64,000 nucleotides of DNA from Cristatella mucedo (GCA_009760855.2 WPIO01000233.1:64001-128000), one strand, 5' to 3'; shown: positions 33,241-44,800, numbered from the stretch's first letter. The notes: generated by a model from the sequence alone, not told the origin. Numbers and translations: made by a program.

Positions 33241-33754
33241 TATAAGGCGCGCCTGCTTAGCTAGGGCAGCGGCTACTGGTAATGTTTCTGCTGCCAATCC
33301 GGCACGTATTGTCTGAAGCCTCATCTGCTTCAAACACTGCCAATGCTTTGCATATCGCGTGCCTATCTTGTGCCATCATTCGAACGGTGCGAGTTTGCAT
33401 GGAAGATTCTACATTATCTAACCTCGGGTATGTCATTAATTCATAAATGCTGGAATCTTCCTACTTGACTTTCTTTAAATTGCATTATTTCAGCCCTCTC
33501 AGAATTTAATGCAGCTTCCCTCTTACATTTAACGTAGCGAGTGTTCAAAGTTTCGCCAGGAAATCACTGAGAGATACCTATTATCCTCATTCGTAAGGCG
33601 CCACCAAAAAATCCTGTGTTTCTGCATGGGTGTTGGAAGCCTGCCAACACACGACTGCCCAACCTGGCCTAGTAGTTGCAACTGCCCTATACCCTTGCAG
33701 GCTTTGACTCACCCTCATAAACCGGTTCTATAACATGGCGATGGCCCACTGTAA
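33241..33754. other. No gene recognised
   Basis: No convincing frame or repeat before the SINE at 33755. Confidence 0.35.
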
Positions 33755-33868
33755 TGGCACACTAGGGAAGGCTGATGCTTTTCACGACCTCGGTCCTGAG
33801 GTCGGGGTTCGAATCCTGCGGTGCATGATTCCTTAACGCCTCTGCATGCTGTTGTGATAGCCGTAAAG
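33755..33868 (+). mobile_element. SINE family 2, 5' part (split by hAT)
   Basis: Has a tRNA-like promoter with a perfect B-box GGTTCGAATCC at 33806-33816 and CTCGGTCCTGAGGTCGG before it. The 3' part continues at 36580-36628 after the hAT insertion (GCTCTTCTGTCGCTCTACC to GAGGCTGTTAAATCAGC). It is not a tRNA gene: there is no cloverleaf with intact stems, and a SINE body follows. Confidence 0.7.
33861..33868. repeat. 8-bp target duplication CCGTAAAG, left copy
   Basis: CCGTAAAG directly before the left hAT end is repeated perfectly at 36572-36579. Eight-base duplications are the mark of hAT transposons. Confidence 0.95.
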
Positions 33869-36571
33869 CAGGGGTGTCCCTCCTTTTTGCGTTGGGGGCC
33901 ACATTTCAAAAATTCTAAAGGTCTGGGGGCCACATGTAAATTGGACTAGTTGACCGCATCAGAAAATAAGATCGTAATTTAGTATGACTGTTACTATTAT
34001 ACTTAATAAATAAACCGCAATACAATAGTATTTTTTAGCATAATTATAATTAAAATAAAAAATAATAAAAATTTAATCGTGTACTGGAAAATAATTCAAT
34101 AGATGTTATGGCCCACCTTTTACTTTTAGATTTTTACTTTCATAACATGAAGACAGAAACTTACAAAACTTACAAAATTACATGACAATGATTCACATAA
34201 TATTAATGTCTTCGGACTAATTAAATGCCACAGGTATTAAATGTCTTCTGCACTGCAGGCGTCAATGAGATATTTGGCATTGTTTCTGTTTGCATAAAAA
34301 GTCGACATCCGCTGCAACAGTGGATGTGGCAATTCTAAGGATTCCTGATAAATGTTCATCTGTGAGAACGGATCGAGTCTTTGTTTTCACATTTTTGAGT
34401 CTGGAAAAAAGCTGTTCACAGCAATATGTGGTGCCAAAAAGTGCAATATACCTGCGACCATGTTTGGCTAGGTCAGGAAAAGACTCTGATGAAACATACT
34501 GCTTGTAAAAGGTAACAAGGTCATGCTGATCATAAGCAGTTTTTAAATTGCTGTCATTATGAATGTCAAATAGTTCGAGTTGAAATTCATCAGGTGCATC
34601 GGAGGGATCGATATTAAATGAATTACTAATCATGTTCATGTCATCCGCATGTTGTTGGAAATCCTGAAACCTCTCTTCGAATTCATCAACAAGTTCGCTA
34701 ACAATAGTGGAGTACTTCATATGAGCCAGCTTTTCAGGCGATCTTGTTGCTAGTGTTGTGAAATGTAACAGTTTCTTCTGATTTAAGTGTTTCCGGAAAA
34801 GTTTCAGCTTTAGCACAAACGCGACAAGACACTCATACATTTTATGGACAAGTTGATGCTTACCTTGGAGTTTGACATTAAGATCTGCAAAATGTTTGGT
34901 CATGTCCATCAAAAAAGCCAAGTCATTCAACCACTGTTGGTCATCGAGGAAGCCAACATGTTTCCCTATTCTGTCATAAAGGTTTTTATATCGTCCCGAA
35001 GTGACCAAAACCTGGCTAACGTGTTTGCCTTACTTAGCCAACGGACTTGGCCGAAATAAATAACATTGCAACGATCTGATCCCAAATCTTCAAGGAAAGC
35101 CTGAAATTGTCTGTGGTTTAGTGCACGAGACCTTATCACATCTACTGTTGAAACAACATTGTCCATTACATGTTGCATGCTCAAGACCTTTGCACGTAGC
35201 TGTTCTCATTGGATGATGCAGTGATGGCTGACAATTTGTGAGGTACTAATTTTACCATTAAAGATACAAATCCATTGTGTCTACCTGTCATTGAAGGGGC
35301 TCCGTCTGTGGTTAAACCAATCAATTTAGTTTCAGGAAGATTTAATTTTGTGAGGACCCTCTTGACCTGATGCAAAATATCCCTCCCCCTTGTAGTGCCT
35401 TTCATTGAAAATATATCCAACAGTTCTTCGATAATGACAAACTTTCCGGTTACTCCGCGTACAAACACCGACAGTTGAGCCGTATCGCTATTGTCCGTGC
35501 TTTCGTCGAGCGCAAGAGAATAAAATTCGCATTCAGCAAGTCTTTTAGTGAGACTTTCTTCTATGTTGGATGCGAGCTCGTCAACTCTTCTCGCAACCGT
35601 TTGATGAGAAAGACTGACTTTCTCTACTTCTGACTTCTTTTCTGGACAGACCACACCAGTAAACAGCCTGTGACATTCCTTAACAAATTCACTATCGTAA
35701 AATGCTTTCCCCGCTTAGCTATAGCTTCAGCTATTAAACAACTTACTTTGGTTGAAGATTCAGACTTGTTGCTGACTGCTGTAAACAATGACTGCTGTCC
35801 GATGACGCTCTGTTTCAACGTGTTCACGCAACCAATTCGAAGTTGACCAGTCAGGCTGTTGTACCTGTCGCACTGCTTTGTTGAAAAATGTCGCTTAACA
35901 TTGTACTCCTTTTCAACGGCAATTGTTTCTTGGCATATTAGGCACATCATCCTACAGAAGCGTTCCATTACAAAATATTCTAAAGTCCAAGATGCTTTGA
36001 AAAGTCCTCCTTCTGCGTCACTTTTTCGTTTTTTGCTAGTATTCACATTCGCCGCCATTTTTCTATGTGAAATAAAAAACAGATCAGTTACGAATTGATT
36101 AATTTATATTTTATCACAGCAATATCTTAGTATTAGTAAGTACGTTGAGCAATACGCGTTTTTTGGAAAACCTACCTGTCTGATTCCAGTTCGTGCAGCA
36201 GCAGCTGAGAAAGGGCTCTTTTTTTCTATTCACAGTGTAAAACAATTAATTTCGCTTGCGGAAGTGTTATAAATGTGATCGTAATGGCGCCACTGTAGCA
36301 CAAATATATTACCCCTTCACGCCAAAATGTTCACGTGAAGGCTAGCAAAATAAATTGATTCTTTTACTTTCACGCAAAAATAGCCATTCGGACACCTTCA
36401 CGCTTCACGCGAGAGAGAAGTACATCGCAGCGCCTTATATCGCCGTTTGTAATGATTAAAAATTAACGAAAAACATGGAGTGACAAATATTTTTGGAATA
36501 ACGTTGCGGGCCGCATAGAAGACCTTGGCGGGCCGGTTTGTGGCCCGTGGGCCACGTGTTGGGCACCCCTG
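33869..36571 (-). mobile_element. hAT (Charlie-like) DNA transposon, complete ends
   Basis: 2703 bp with terminal inverted repeats CAGGGGTGTCC (left) and CAGGGGTGCCC (right, reverse complement), then purine/GGCC-rich subterminal sequence with GGGGGCCACAT and GGGCCACAAACC, a style typical of Charlie elements. A perfect 8-bp duplication flanks it, so the insertion is fairly young. It sits inside SINE family 2. It carries one minus-strand transposase pseudogene (36058-34262). Confidence 0.95.
34262..36058 (-). pseudogene. hAT transposase pseudogene (GTF2IRD2/FAM200-like)
   Basis: Begins at ATG 36058 with a short basic N-terminus (KKRKSD). A BED-like zinc-finger region (CLICQETI...VKRHF) follows. 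The RNase-H-like core has LALDESTDNSDTAQL and GLTTDGAPSMTGRHNG with the expected acidic residues. The C-terminal hATC dimerisation segment reads CCEQLFSRLKNVKTKTRS and DEHLSGILRIATS, and the frame ends at 34262. Frame is lost near 35700, near 35220 (with a UGA close to 35204) and near 34980, so no full protein can be made. The family includes transposases that gave rise to vertebrate GTF2IRD2 and FAM200-type genes. Here it is a transposon gene, as shown by the ends and target duplication. Confidence 0.92.
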
Positions 36572-36628
36572 CCGTAAAGGCTCTTCTGTCGCTCTACCAA
36601 TAGAGGCTGTTAAATCAGCTAGTACATT
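36572..36628 (+). mobile_element. Target duplication right copy and 3' part of SINE family 2
   Basis: CCGTAAAG (36572-36579) is followed by the remainder of the SINE, which joins to 33868 when the hAT is removed. The same tail sequence occurs at 70-135. Confidence 0.75.
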
Positions 36629-37522
36629 TTTAAACGTGCAGCAGCGCCATAAACTCCTCTGGACCATAATCTGATCACAGCGGGAATAAAATTGCCGTAA
36701 TCTGTCTACAACACTGCCTATAAATAGTTCGCCAACGTTTTAAAGTTTCAAATCGTACTGGTTTCAGTTTATGTTGGATACCACTTTGCTACTACATACA
36801 TTTGTTGGCCAAAGGTAAATAATGGCGGCAGAGGAATCCGTAAGGCAGCCTATGCCTATATATACTTACTCCATCACAGGAAACGCTCAGTATTGATAAA
36901 TGTGCCGATGCGACTAGGAACTAGCTTGTGGTACTTGGAAAAATTGCTTGACAATCTGTCATCGGCTTCTTCCAGCACTCCATTGATCTCTTCGCTTTTT
37001 TGTTCGATTTTTTGAAGCTTGCGGATTTATTGACGCCATTTTGCAACTGTATTCTGCGGCTTCCTAAATTTAGAAGCCAGCCTCTATCCCATATTGAGAG
37101 AATTCTCTGACTCAAAAACTTACTATATAACCATTATCACATTAAAAAATGTGTTTTTCATGTATACCTACACGAAGCACCAACTTTCTTTTTATCTGGG
37201 CACAGTGTTAATACTAAGCCGTCTAGTCTGCTATGAACAGAGTTCACAGCCAGCTGTGAAAGTAAAGTTCACAGCAGAGCGGGGTATTAGCTGTATACAA
37301 ATATTTTTTCGGTGTCTACAAAAATAGCCGAGCTCTCGAATTCTGCTTTTCTGGCTTAAATTCATCAAATTCATGAAATATCTACTAATGCTGTATAAAG
37401 CACTTCCAAACAGTATCTTACAAATTTACTGGCCCATACTCACAAAAAACCACAATTTCATTTGTAGCATGAGCTCTTTAATTCAGTGTGACTTTTAAGT
37501 TATTTTGACTTTGTGTTACAAT
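36629..37522. other. No gene recognised
   Basis: AT-richer sequence with short frames; no repeat family identified. Confidence 0.35.
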
Positions 37523-38065
37523 AATAATAATACATTTTATATAGTGCCATCAAAGAAATCAATCTTTTCCTTGGCACTTTACATTTGCTGCAATGGAAGC
37601 ACGATCGAGAGGTTAGCGTTAGCATACACATAACAACGAGCGTAACATGGCTAGGGTTGACATGTTTGAGGTCAGCATGCAAATATAGTTAGTGGCAACA
37701 TGCACATTGTAAGCATGAATAAGCACAAAAGGACGAAACACGTGGACCGACTAAATGCTGTGATAAATGGATGCGTTTTTACGTTTCTTTTAAATGTTGA
37801 TAAGTAGAGGATGTCGTGATGCAAGTCGACAGTGGGTTTCAGGCATCAGGAGCATGCTAACTAAAGGCATGGTCTCCATGGGATTTGAAGTTCTATACGA
37901 GGTATAACTAAACGATTAGCGTCCGAAAAGCTGATGGTGCGAAGCTCAACCTAGTTGTGGAGTAGATGTGATAGCTAGGCTGGAGCCAAAGAAGGAAGAA
38001 ACTTGAAAATGAGTAACTGAACCTTGAAGTCGATGTATTGCTTGAATGAGAGCAAGAAACACAGC
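37523..38065 (-). mobile_element. LINE 3' end, truncated
   Basis: Minus strand. ATT-rich tail, the hairpin in diverged form (ATAGTGCC...GGCACTTTA), 3' UTR with GGTCAGCATGCAAATATAG, and a degraded C-terminal coding part to about 38065. Confidence 0.8.
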
Positions 38066-38359
38066 CCGACAAGACAGAACGATGGCAATCAAAACGATTA
38101 ATATTAACACGTAGTACTCGTAGGCAGGTCAGGCTACCGCACAGCTGCTCGGAGGAGGCAAGCTGGAGGACGGCCTTTGGTGACACGCAGGATGGGTAAG
38201 TCATAAACTTCATGGCACATACGATACGCGGCTAGGGCCCTCTGCTCTGGCTCATACTGTACAACTCTTCACTCTCCCACAAGTGGCTCCCGGGTCTTCT
38301 CCCTATAGCCAGCCAATGTAGCTTCAGCGGCCTCTCTGTGTGCAACGGGCATCATGCCG
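38066..38359. other. No gene recognised
   Basis: Short spacer between a LINE copy and a SINE; no motifs. Confidence 0.35.
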
Positions 38360-38495
38360 AGCTGGTTTGGTCCAGAGGCCAAGGTGCTCGCCCCGACAAA
38401 GGTCTGGCTGAGGTCGTGGGCTCGAGCCCTGAAGCACATGTAAAGCGCCGAATAGTGATTCAGTCCTCTTAGGGCGCTATACAAATGAACTATAA
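38360..38495 (+). mobile_element. tRNA-derived SINE, family 1, best copy
   Basis: Starts AGCTGGTTTGGTCCAGAGGC (A-box-like), then GCTCGCCCCGACAAAGGTCT and a B-box-like GGGCTCGAGCCC at 38419-38430. The tail ATGTAAAGCGCC...AGTCCTCTTAGGGCGCTATA is the LINE tail, ending in a TATAATTATATA-rich stretch. Head from a tRNA and tail from a LINE is the classic composite SINE design. Confidence 0.85.
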
Positions 38496-38829
38496 TTATA
38501 TATTATTTATATATGCTCGTGTCCCCTGCTGGCAATTCGCTTGTCTCTGCCGCAAGTGCTTCGAAGAGCAAAGCTACTGCACCATGCTCCCCTCCCTGTA
38601 ACTGTAGCTAAAGAGCCTTCGGCATTAGTCTTAGCCCTCAAAGTCATTGAATGCTGCAGTCGGGAATTCAAATCACTGCATCTTGCCTTCATGCTTGTTT
38701 CCATTTTGCATTTGCATGCACAACCGTTGCTCTGATCTACAGTTTGGTTTCGTCAGGAAGACGATCTAGAAGGGAAAGATATCGGTGCTCGATGTTAATG
38801 TGAGCTTTGCAGTGGCCACACAACACTTC
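38496..38829. other. No gene recognised
   Basis: Overlapping short frames on both strands (38507-38735), no domain. Confidence 0.35.
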
Positions 38830-39385
38830 TTCTAGCCGACCTGCAATGGCTACCAGTCAAGCAACTGATCGACTTCAAGGTTGTGTTGCACACTTTTAGG
38901 CCCCTTCATTCTTTGGCTCCAGCCGATCTCTCAGATCTACTCCCCCACCAAGCGAAGCATCTCACCACCAGCTTTTCGGAAACTAACTGTTTGCCTATAC
39001 CTCGTACAAACCTCAACTCCTTGGGAGACTGTGCCTTGAGTCCGTATGCTCTAAATCCTGGAACTCACTCCCGACTTCCGTCACGACATCCCCTGACTTG
39101 ACGACATTTAGAAAGAAATTATAAATGCACCTATTTATGACTGCATTTAGTGATCCATGTGATTCATTCTTGACGTGCTTATGCATGCTGATACTGTTGC
39201 ATGCTGCCACTAACCACACTTGCATGCTGACCCTGTGCATGTCACCCTTAACTATGTTTTAATGTTGTCTATCGAGCATACAATTTTCACTCACCATTCG
39301 ATCGTGCTCCTTTAAAGCCACTGTAAAGCACCAAGAAAGAGATTGAGTTCGCTGAGGGCGCTTTATCAAGTGAACTATTATTCTA
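38830..39385 (+). mobile_element. LINE C-terminus, 3' UTR and tail
   Basis: Plus strand. Codes for the diverged segment LLADLQWLPVKQLIDFK and HSLAPADLSDLLPHQAKH, then the C-terminal signature region (LNSLGDCALSPYA, NSLPTSVTTSPDL in other frames). The full 3' UTR and hairpin GTAAAGCACC...GGGCGCTTTA follow. It faces the next LINE copy tail to tail. Confidence 0.88.
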
Positions 39386-39439
39386 ATTAATAAATGACTG
39401 TCAAAGTCATTCATGGAATAACATCACTTTGTACTTCAT

Positions 39440-39745
39440 AATAGTAATAGTAATGATAATGCACTTGATAAAGCACTCTCAGAAAAAAAACTCAATCTGT
39501 CTCTAGGTGCTTTACATTTGCTGCAAAGGGAAATGCAATTTAATGGTGAGTAATATCATGCTTGATAAAGAAACAAATTGAATAACATGGTTAAGGGTGA
39601 TATGCACAGGATCAATTGCAAATGTGGTTAGTGGCAGCATGCACAGTGTCAGCAGGCATAAGCACATGAAGGACGAATCACGGGGACCCACTAAACGCTG
39701 TCCTAAATAGGTGTGTTTTGAAGTTGATGTATATCGAGAAGAGCT
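39440..39745 (-). mobile_element. LINE 3' end, opposite strand
   Basis: Minus strand. Tail (TAATAATGCACTTGATAAAG), hairpin, 3' UTR with AGCATGCACAGTGTCAGC, and the last segment GCTGTCCTAAATAGG. Only about 55 bp separate it from the plus-strand tail at 39385. Confidence 0.88.
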
Positions 39746-40837
39746 AGCTTCTGGTTAATTATTCAAAAATAGGAAAACTACAACGTTGCCCTACTGCTTC
39801 AGATTTTTGTTGATGTTGCACCACATTAGCTGGAACTGAATAACTGTCTAGCAGAAGTGAGGGCTAACAGCTGCACACATCTGTCTTACCCAGGGAACCA
39901 TTTTCAGTGAAGAATTTTACAGGAAAGGACCACTACCAGGTCAATTCAATCTTTTAACTATTATTGGCAAGTCGAACTCAATTTCGGTTGCACGGTGCTG
40001 CAGCACCAGCATTCTTTTCGAAACGGACAGGAAAGGCACAGTGGGCAATTTTTACTTCTAATCGAGCAGGATTAATGTGAAACAGCCTTTCATGGATCCT
40101 GAGAAAGGGGCAACCGAACCTTTAGTGAAAAACACATTTCACGCCTAAAAATGGTTTTTCAGTTGCAAGTTTATGTTTTTAAGGAACGTGAAAGCTCGCT
40201 AGTACGAATGTCAACTGCCAAATATCAGTAGCAGATTCACCGATACGACCTGTGATGACCCTGCAATAAGTATGTGCAACTATTCATCGCATTGGATACC
40301 GAAAGAATATCACTTCGAGCAGGAATGATCCTCCAAACTTAATTTTATTGGTTTGAATTCATTCAAACACAGCTGTTGAGATCGCTCTTTTTATTTTTAC
40401 CTTTCTTTTCATTACCTTATGTCCAATCCAAGGCCAAATTTAAAATTGCTGATGTTTATAGGCTCGAGTAATTTTGAAGCGTTCGTAGGATGTCCCAGAA
40501 CACATTAGGCTTATGAGTTGTAGGCACGGCTTCACTCTTTTCTGCTCAGAAGGCTCAATGAGTCCGTTTATGAAATCCACAGCCAAATTCATAATGGCAA
40601 CAGCTGCTTTAGCTCTATTCCTCCACTCACAGGCACGTAACAGCTCACTTTACTTGGCACTCTGCACTTTCCTGAAAAAGGTTTTCTAGATGTTCATCTT
40701 CCTTTTCACTAAAGTTTTCTCATACTAATCTACAACGACGACCGTTGGGGGTAATGCGACTTCTGCTGTAGGTGATAGTTTGTCTGTTTTTCAGGCAAAC
40801 GATTCTTCCTGCCTCCAAGATTAAAACAAATAATACA
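39746..40837. other. No gene recognised
   Basis: No convincing frame on either strand and no repeat matched within the window. Confidence 0.35.
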
Positions 40838-40985
40838 CTCGCAAAGTACCCTTAAAGAACTGAATCTCACTCTAGGCACTTTACAGATGCTAAATATAAA
40901 ACATTAATACATGTTTGGTGGTAGCATCAGCAAGCAGCAGACCTAGTGTCAGCAGGAGCAGGCACTCGAAGGACGAATGTCCAAC
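40838..40985 (-). mobile_element. LINE 3' tail, diverged
   Basis: Minus strand. AATACACTCGCAAAGTACCC, AACTGAATCTCACTCTAGGC, ACTTTACAGATGCTAAA, then a diverged 3' UTR (CCTAGTGTCAGCAGGAGC). Confidence 0.65.
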
Positions 40986-42039
40986 GTTAGAGGTGGGGTC
41001 TGTGGGCCGGACTTGCCGGAAAGCATTGCTTATTTAATCAATAGCTCAGACTCCCTAACAAGGAGGAAATTTGGCATCGGAAAGCACGAAAGTCGCTATT
41101 TTAAGCAAAGATTCGGTTCTGTAGGCAGTGCTAATTGAGGGAATCTCCCTCTTCAGCCCCTCTCAGGTCGATGAGCCGACTGGGGAAATACCCAAGTAAT
41201 GCAAAACCTAATAGCCTATCGTGTCAGTTTTCCAGTAGTTACCCCTGTATAAGCAACAAAGTAGCCAATCAAAATCCAAGCTCTGCCACCGAGCTCAGCC
41301 TTTTAGGATGAGGGGCAGGCCGGCATTCCTTGCAGCCGCTGGACCCGGCTAGTCTGAATGCGGCAGGATGGCCGAACGTATTGGTAAGTTAACTACCTGC
41401 TATACTCAGCCAGCAGCATGCTTACTTTGCACCCAGCTGGATACAGTTACTGCCACAGTTATTGCTAAGCCTAAGCCTCTGAGCCTAAGCTTCATGCATT
41501 CGGTCTGTTTATGTCTCTCTTGTCGACTACATGAGGCCAAGCAATTAGTCTCGATTGGTACCGGTTAGGAGCATGTTTCGTCTATCGGTAGTATTTTAGC
41601 AATTACATCATTATGCCGAAGGATTGCAACACTACCGGATAAACCTTAGCTGGAGGAGCCGACTGCATGGACAGCTTCGGTGGACCGCAGCATGAGTTAC
41701 CAGCCGGCAACTTGGTTCAATCTGGCAGCTAGGTAGCTGCTCGAGGCCGCCTGAGCTAAGCCAAAGAAGATCCCACTGAGGCTGATCTAATCAGCCACTT
41801 CTGGGCTTGGAAACAACAGAGGGCTGGATGGAGCTGGACTGGTGTGCTGTTGTGCCCAACTAGCTCAAAGTTCAGGGGTCAAGGGGCCTAAGCCAGAGCC
41901 TCAGCTTACCATTACTGGCCTTCGCAAACCTTCCTGCTTCCACAGTGCCATTAGCTAGCATATCCGGTTGGAAGCCGTGCTGCCCTTCAGAGCACCGCCC
42001 TGTTCTGCCCACCTCGTGTTCCCATTGCCCCTGCCCAGA
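40986..42039. other. No gene recognised
   Basis: An ATG at 41368 with good context (CAGGATGG) meets GTAAGT 16 bases later, which could mark a first exon, but nothing supports it further. Overlapping frames at 41872-42193 are unrecognised. Confidence 0.3.
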
Positions 42040-42726
42040 GTTTGTCCACCTTTGGACCGTGCAATGCAGAGCTGCTGTGTGGTTAAAATTACAAGCTGAC
42101 ACAACTGGATGCCCAAAGCCACAGCTTATTGTGGGCCTGAAAGTAGTGATTACGTACCGGCATGAGCAATGTACATGTAGCCAACCGGTTTGACAGAGTT
42201 TTAGCTATGCGAATTTCTAAAGTCCGAGTATAATAAATCCACCTTATGCATGCGGTCGCTAGCGATGGTCCCGACCCCGAAGGCAGCCGCCTACAGCACA
42301 ACTAGATATGAGTAGCTGAGTAGTAGGTAAACACAGCTGGGCTGTTTGTCACCATAGGTTTGTTGATGCTCTCGAAGCCTATTCTTTCTCATAAAATCCT
42401 TCAGCTGCAAGCTCTCTCAGTCGTCTGCATTTTATTTTCTCCCACCTGAACTCCTGACCTCATGCATGCTGCCATTGACCAAGACGGTATTGACCATGCC
42501 TAGTCGGTTATCAGGCTTATTTATTTTAGCTGAGATGGCTTGGATAGCTCATGTGCAGCATGCAATTCTTGCCCTCTTTTTTTGCGAAGCATATTAGTCG
42601 GTACATCACATACTGACCGCAAGAACGTCTGCACAAGCCTTCATTCTAACCTGAGCACGTCTGCACCAGGTGCCCTAGTTAAACCCACAAAGGTATCATA
42701 GCTAACCTTAGAGCTGTCCTTATGCA
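42040..42726 (-). repeat. Old solo LTR remnant of the gypsy family
   Basis: Diverged but collinear with the LTRs at 5061 and 11834: GGACCGTGCAATGCAGAGCTG, CAGCTTATTGTGGGCCTG, CTCTCAGTCGTCTG, TGCACCAGGTGCCCTAG, ending GTCCTTATGCA at 42726. No internal element sequence flanks it. It lacks the 42-bp minisatellite. Many CpG sites of the young LTRs are changed here. Confidence 0.8.
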
Positions 42727-43027
42727 TCTCCATATGAAGAGAGGAGATTAGGAATGGGAAAATGAGAAGACGAGAGGGGTATATGATCCAATCCTCTCTC
42801 TCTCTCTCTCTCTTTCTTCCCGTCTTTGTCAAACTTCACCATAGTGGGAGTCAGTAGTACACCAGCATCCGTATATGAGGAAATATGTAAGTTCTTTTTA
42901 CTGTCGAGCACTCCAAGTGCTTATTTATCAACTGGTAGCTCACCAACTATGCGACTATTCCAATTTTCTAGCATTGGTTGGTTCGTATAACCACTTCGGA
43001 ATAGAGAAGGGTAGTCTCTGCACTTGT
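42727..43027. other. No gene recognised; short CT run
   Basis: (CT)n at about 42793-42812; the charged minus-strand frame across it is repeat-encoded. Confidence 0.4.
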
Positions 43028-43225
43028 TTTGCTCCATCTTTCGGCAGCTTTTAACAATGTTGACTACCAAGCTCTTCTCGAGTGCCTCTCATCTCGTCAT
43101 GGGCATCACTGGCTCTGCACTGCAATGGATTAAGTATTATCTCAGTGGAAGACTCCAATGGATTGATATGAATGGAAAATAATCACACGAGGAAGTACTG
43201 AAGTATGGGGTACGTTAGTCCTATT
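43028..43225 (+). mobile_element. LINE RT fragment (motif A region)
   Basis: Plus strand. GCAGCTTTTAACAATGTTGA corresponds to the AAFDTIDH segment. The following bases match the part coding for ITGTALQWFRSYLSGRLQSID in other copies, with frameshifts. It has no tail. Confidence 0.7.
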
Positions 43226-43261
43226 TGCTTAGCCTACTTCTTTTTCCGCTTGTTAGTTGAC

Positions 43262-44800
43262 TGGTTCGTGGCAGCATGCACAGTGTCAGCAGGCATAAGC
43301 ACATTATGGACGAATCACTGGAACCCACTAAATGCTGTCCTAAATAGGTGAGTTTTTAAGTTCTCTTTTAATGTGGGGAAACATCATACCGCCAGGTTTT
43401 CAGAATCCAAAGTCGGGGGATAATCTGACACAAGTCGGGAGGGAGTTCCAGCCTCTAGCCGGGAGGAGCATACGAACTAAATGCACAATCTCCAAAGGAT
43501 TTGAGGTTTGTAGGACGTATTGGTAGACTTTTGGATTCCGAAAAGCTGGTGGTACGATGCTTGGCCTTGTGGGGGAGTAGATCTGAGAGATAGGCTGGAG
43601 ACCAAGAATGAAGTGAACTAAAAGTGAGCATCAAAACCTTGAAGTCAATCCGTTTCTTGACTGGGAGCCAGTGCAGGTCGGCGAGATGTGGTGTGATGTT
43701 GTAACTGCGATGCTTACGACAGACAAGCCTTGCTACAGAGTTTTGCACCAGCTGCAATCGTTTGATCGCACATGCCGTTAGGCCAGTAAGCAGTGAGGTG
43801 CAGAAGTCAAGACGGGATGTTACAAATGCATGGACCAACTTAGACGTGGTTTCCTTAGATAAACAAGCCCGAATTTTAGCAATGTAATGTAGCTGAAAGT
43901 AGGCAGACTTGACTGTGGAGCTGATGTGGTCGTCTAACGAGAGGTCACTTTGCAAAGCATGACACCTAGATTTCGAGCTGAATCGACAGGAGATACGTTG
44001 GCAGGGCCAATTTTGAGCGTCAGCCTTTCCAATTTGTGAATCACACTGGGTTTGCCCATAACTAGTAAGTGAAAGCTTAGATTGTGCTTCTTTATCACAT
44101 AGATAAGAGGGAGAGTATAAACCGTGAAAAGAACAGGGCTTAGCACGAAGCCCAGAGGTCCCCCATATCTTAGAGGTATCACTGATGATCTTTATTCATT
44201 CATGCCAATACTCTGGAGTCTCCCACTGAGATAGGACCTGAACCGCTGCAATGCAGTGCCAATAATCCCAAGACGAGATGAGAGGCACTCAAGAAGAATC
44301 AGGTGTTTCATAGTATCAAAAACTGTCGCAGGATCGAGCAAAGCAAGCAGACATACTCTACCAATGTCTGCATTCCTGAGTCAGTCAATGCACAAAATCC
44401 AATGCTGAAGGCATTAGATAAGTGATCAAAGTTAATGATGAAATCATATCTATTTCTTGCATACAGAATCAAAATGAGATCGGAGAAATCTGAGACAAAG
44501 GAGAATTTGTTACTTGGTGGGCGATATACTACTGCCACCATCGGTAGCTTGTTTTATGGTGAAATCAAAACAATGGATTCGTAAGACTGCTTCGAGGGTA
44601 CTGCAAACAGCTTGAAGTTGAATTTTGAGGGAGCGATAATAGCAAACCCACATCCAGTTTTGATTGACCTAGGGGTGTGAAGCATTAATTCACGAATCTT
44701 AGCAGCAGCATTAACATTAGAAAGCCTGTCGCTGCCGCATTCCGCTTCTGTCGGCATACATTCGTGAGTTTGTTTTCGCATTGAAAAGTCAATTTCCGTG
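43262..44800 (-). mobile_element. LINE copy with RT C-terminus and endonuclease piece
   Basis: Minus strand. 3' UTR (tail missing), C-terminal open stretch 43955-43455 (HAFVTSRLDFCTSLLTGL and LADLHWLPVKKRIDFKVLML), RT pieces to about 44340, then directly an apurinic-endonuclease-type piece at 44395-44790 (GFAIIAPSKFNFKLFAV, MVAVVYRPPSNKFSFVSDF). The middle of ORF2 between endonuclease and RT is deleted, so this copy shows that the family carries an APE-type endonuclease, as expected for L2/CR1 elements. Confidence 0.85.

Noticed and set aside
33806-33816. B-box GGTTCGAATCC as part of a tRNA gene
   Set aside because: No intact cloverleaf stems around it and it continues into a SINE body repeated elsewhere; a functional tRNA gene is not supported.
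41368-41383. ATG in good context followed by GTAAGT, possible first exon
   Set aside because: A 16-base match of this kind is common by chance and nothing downstream supports it.
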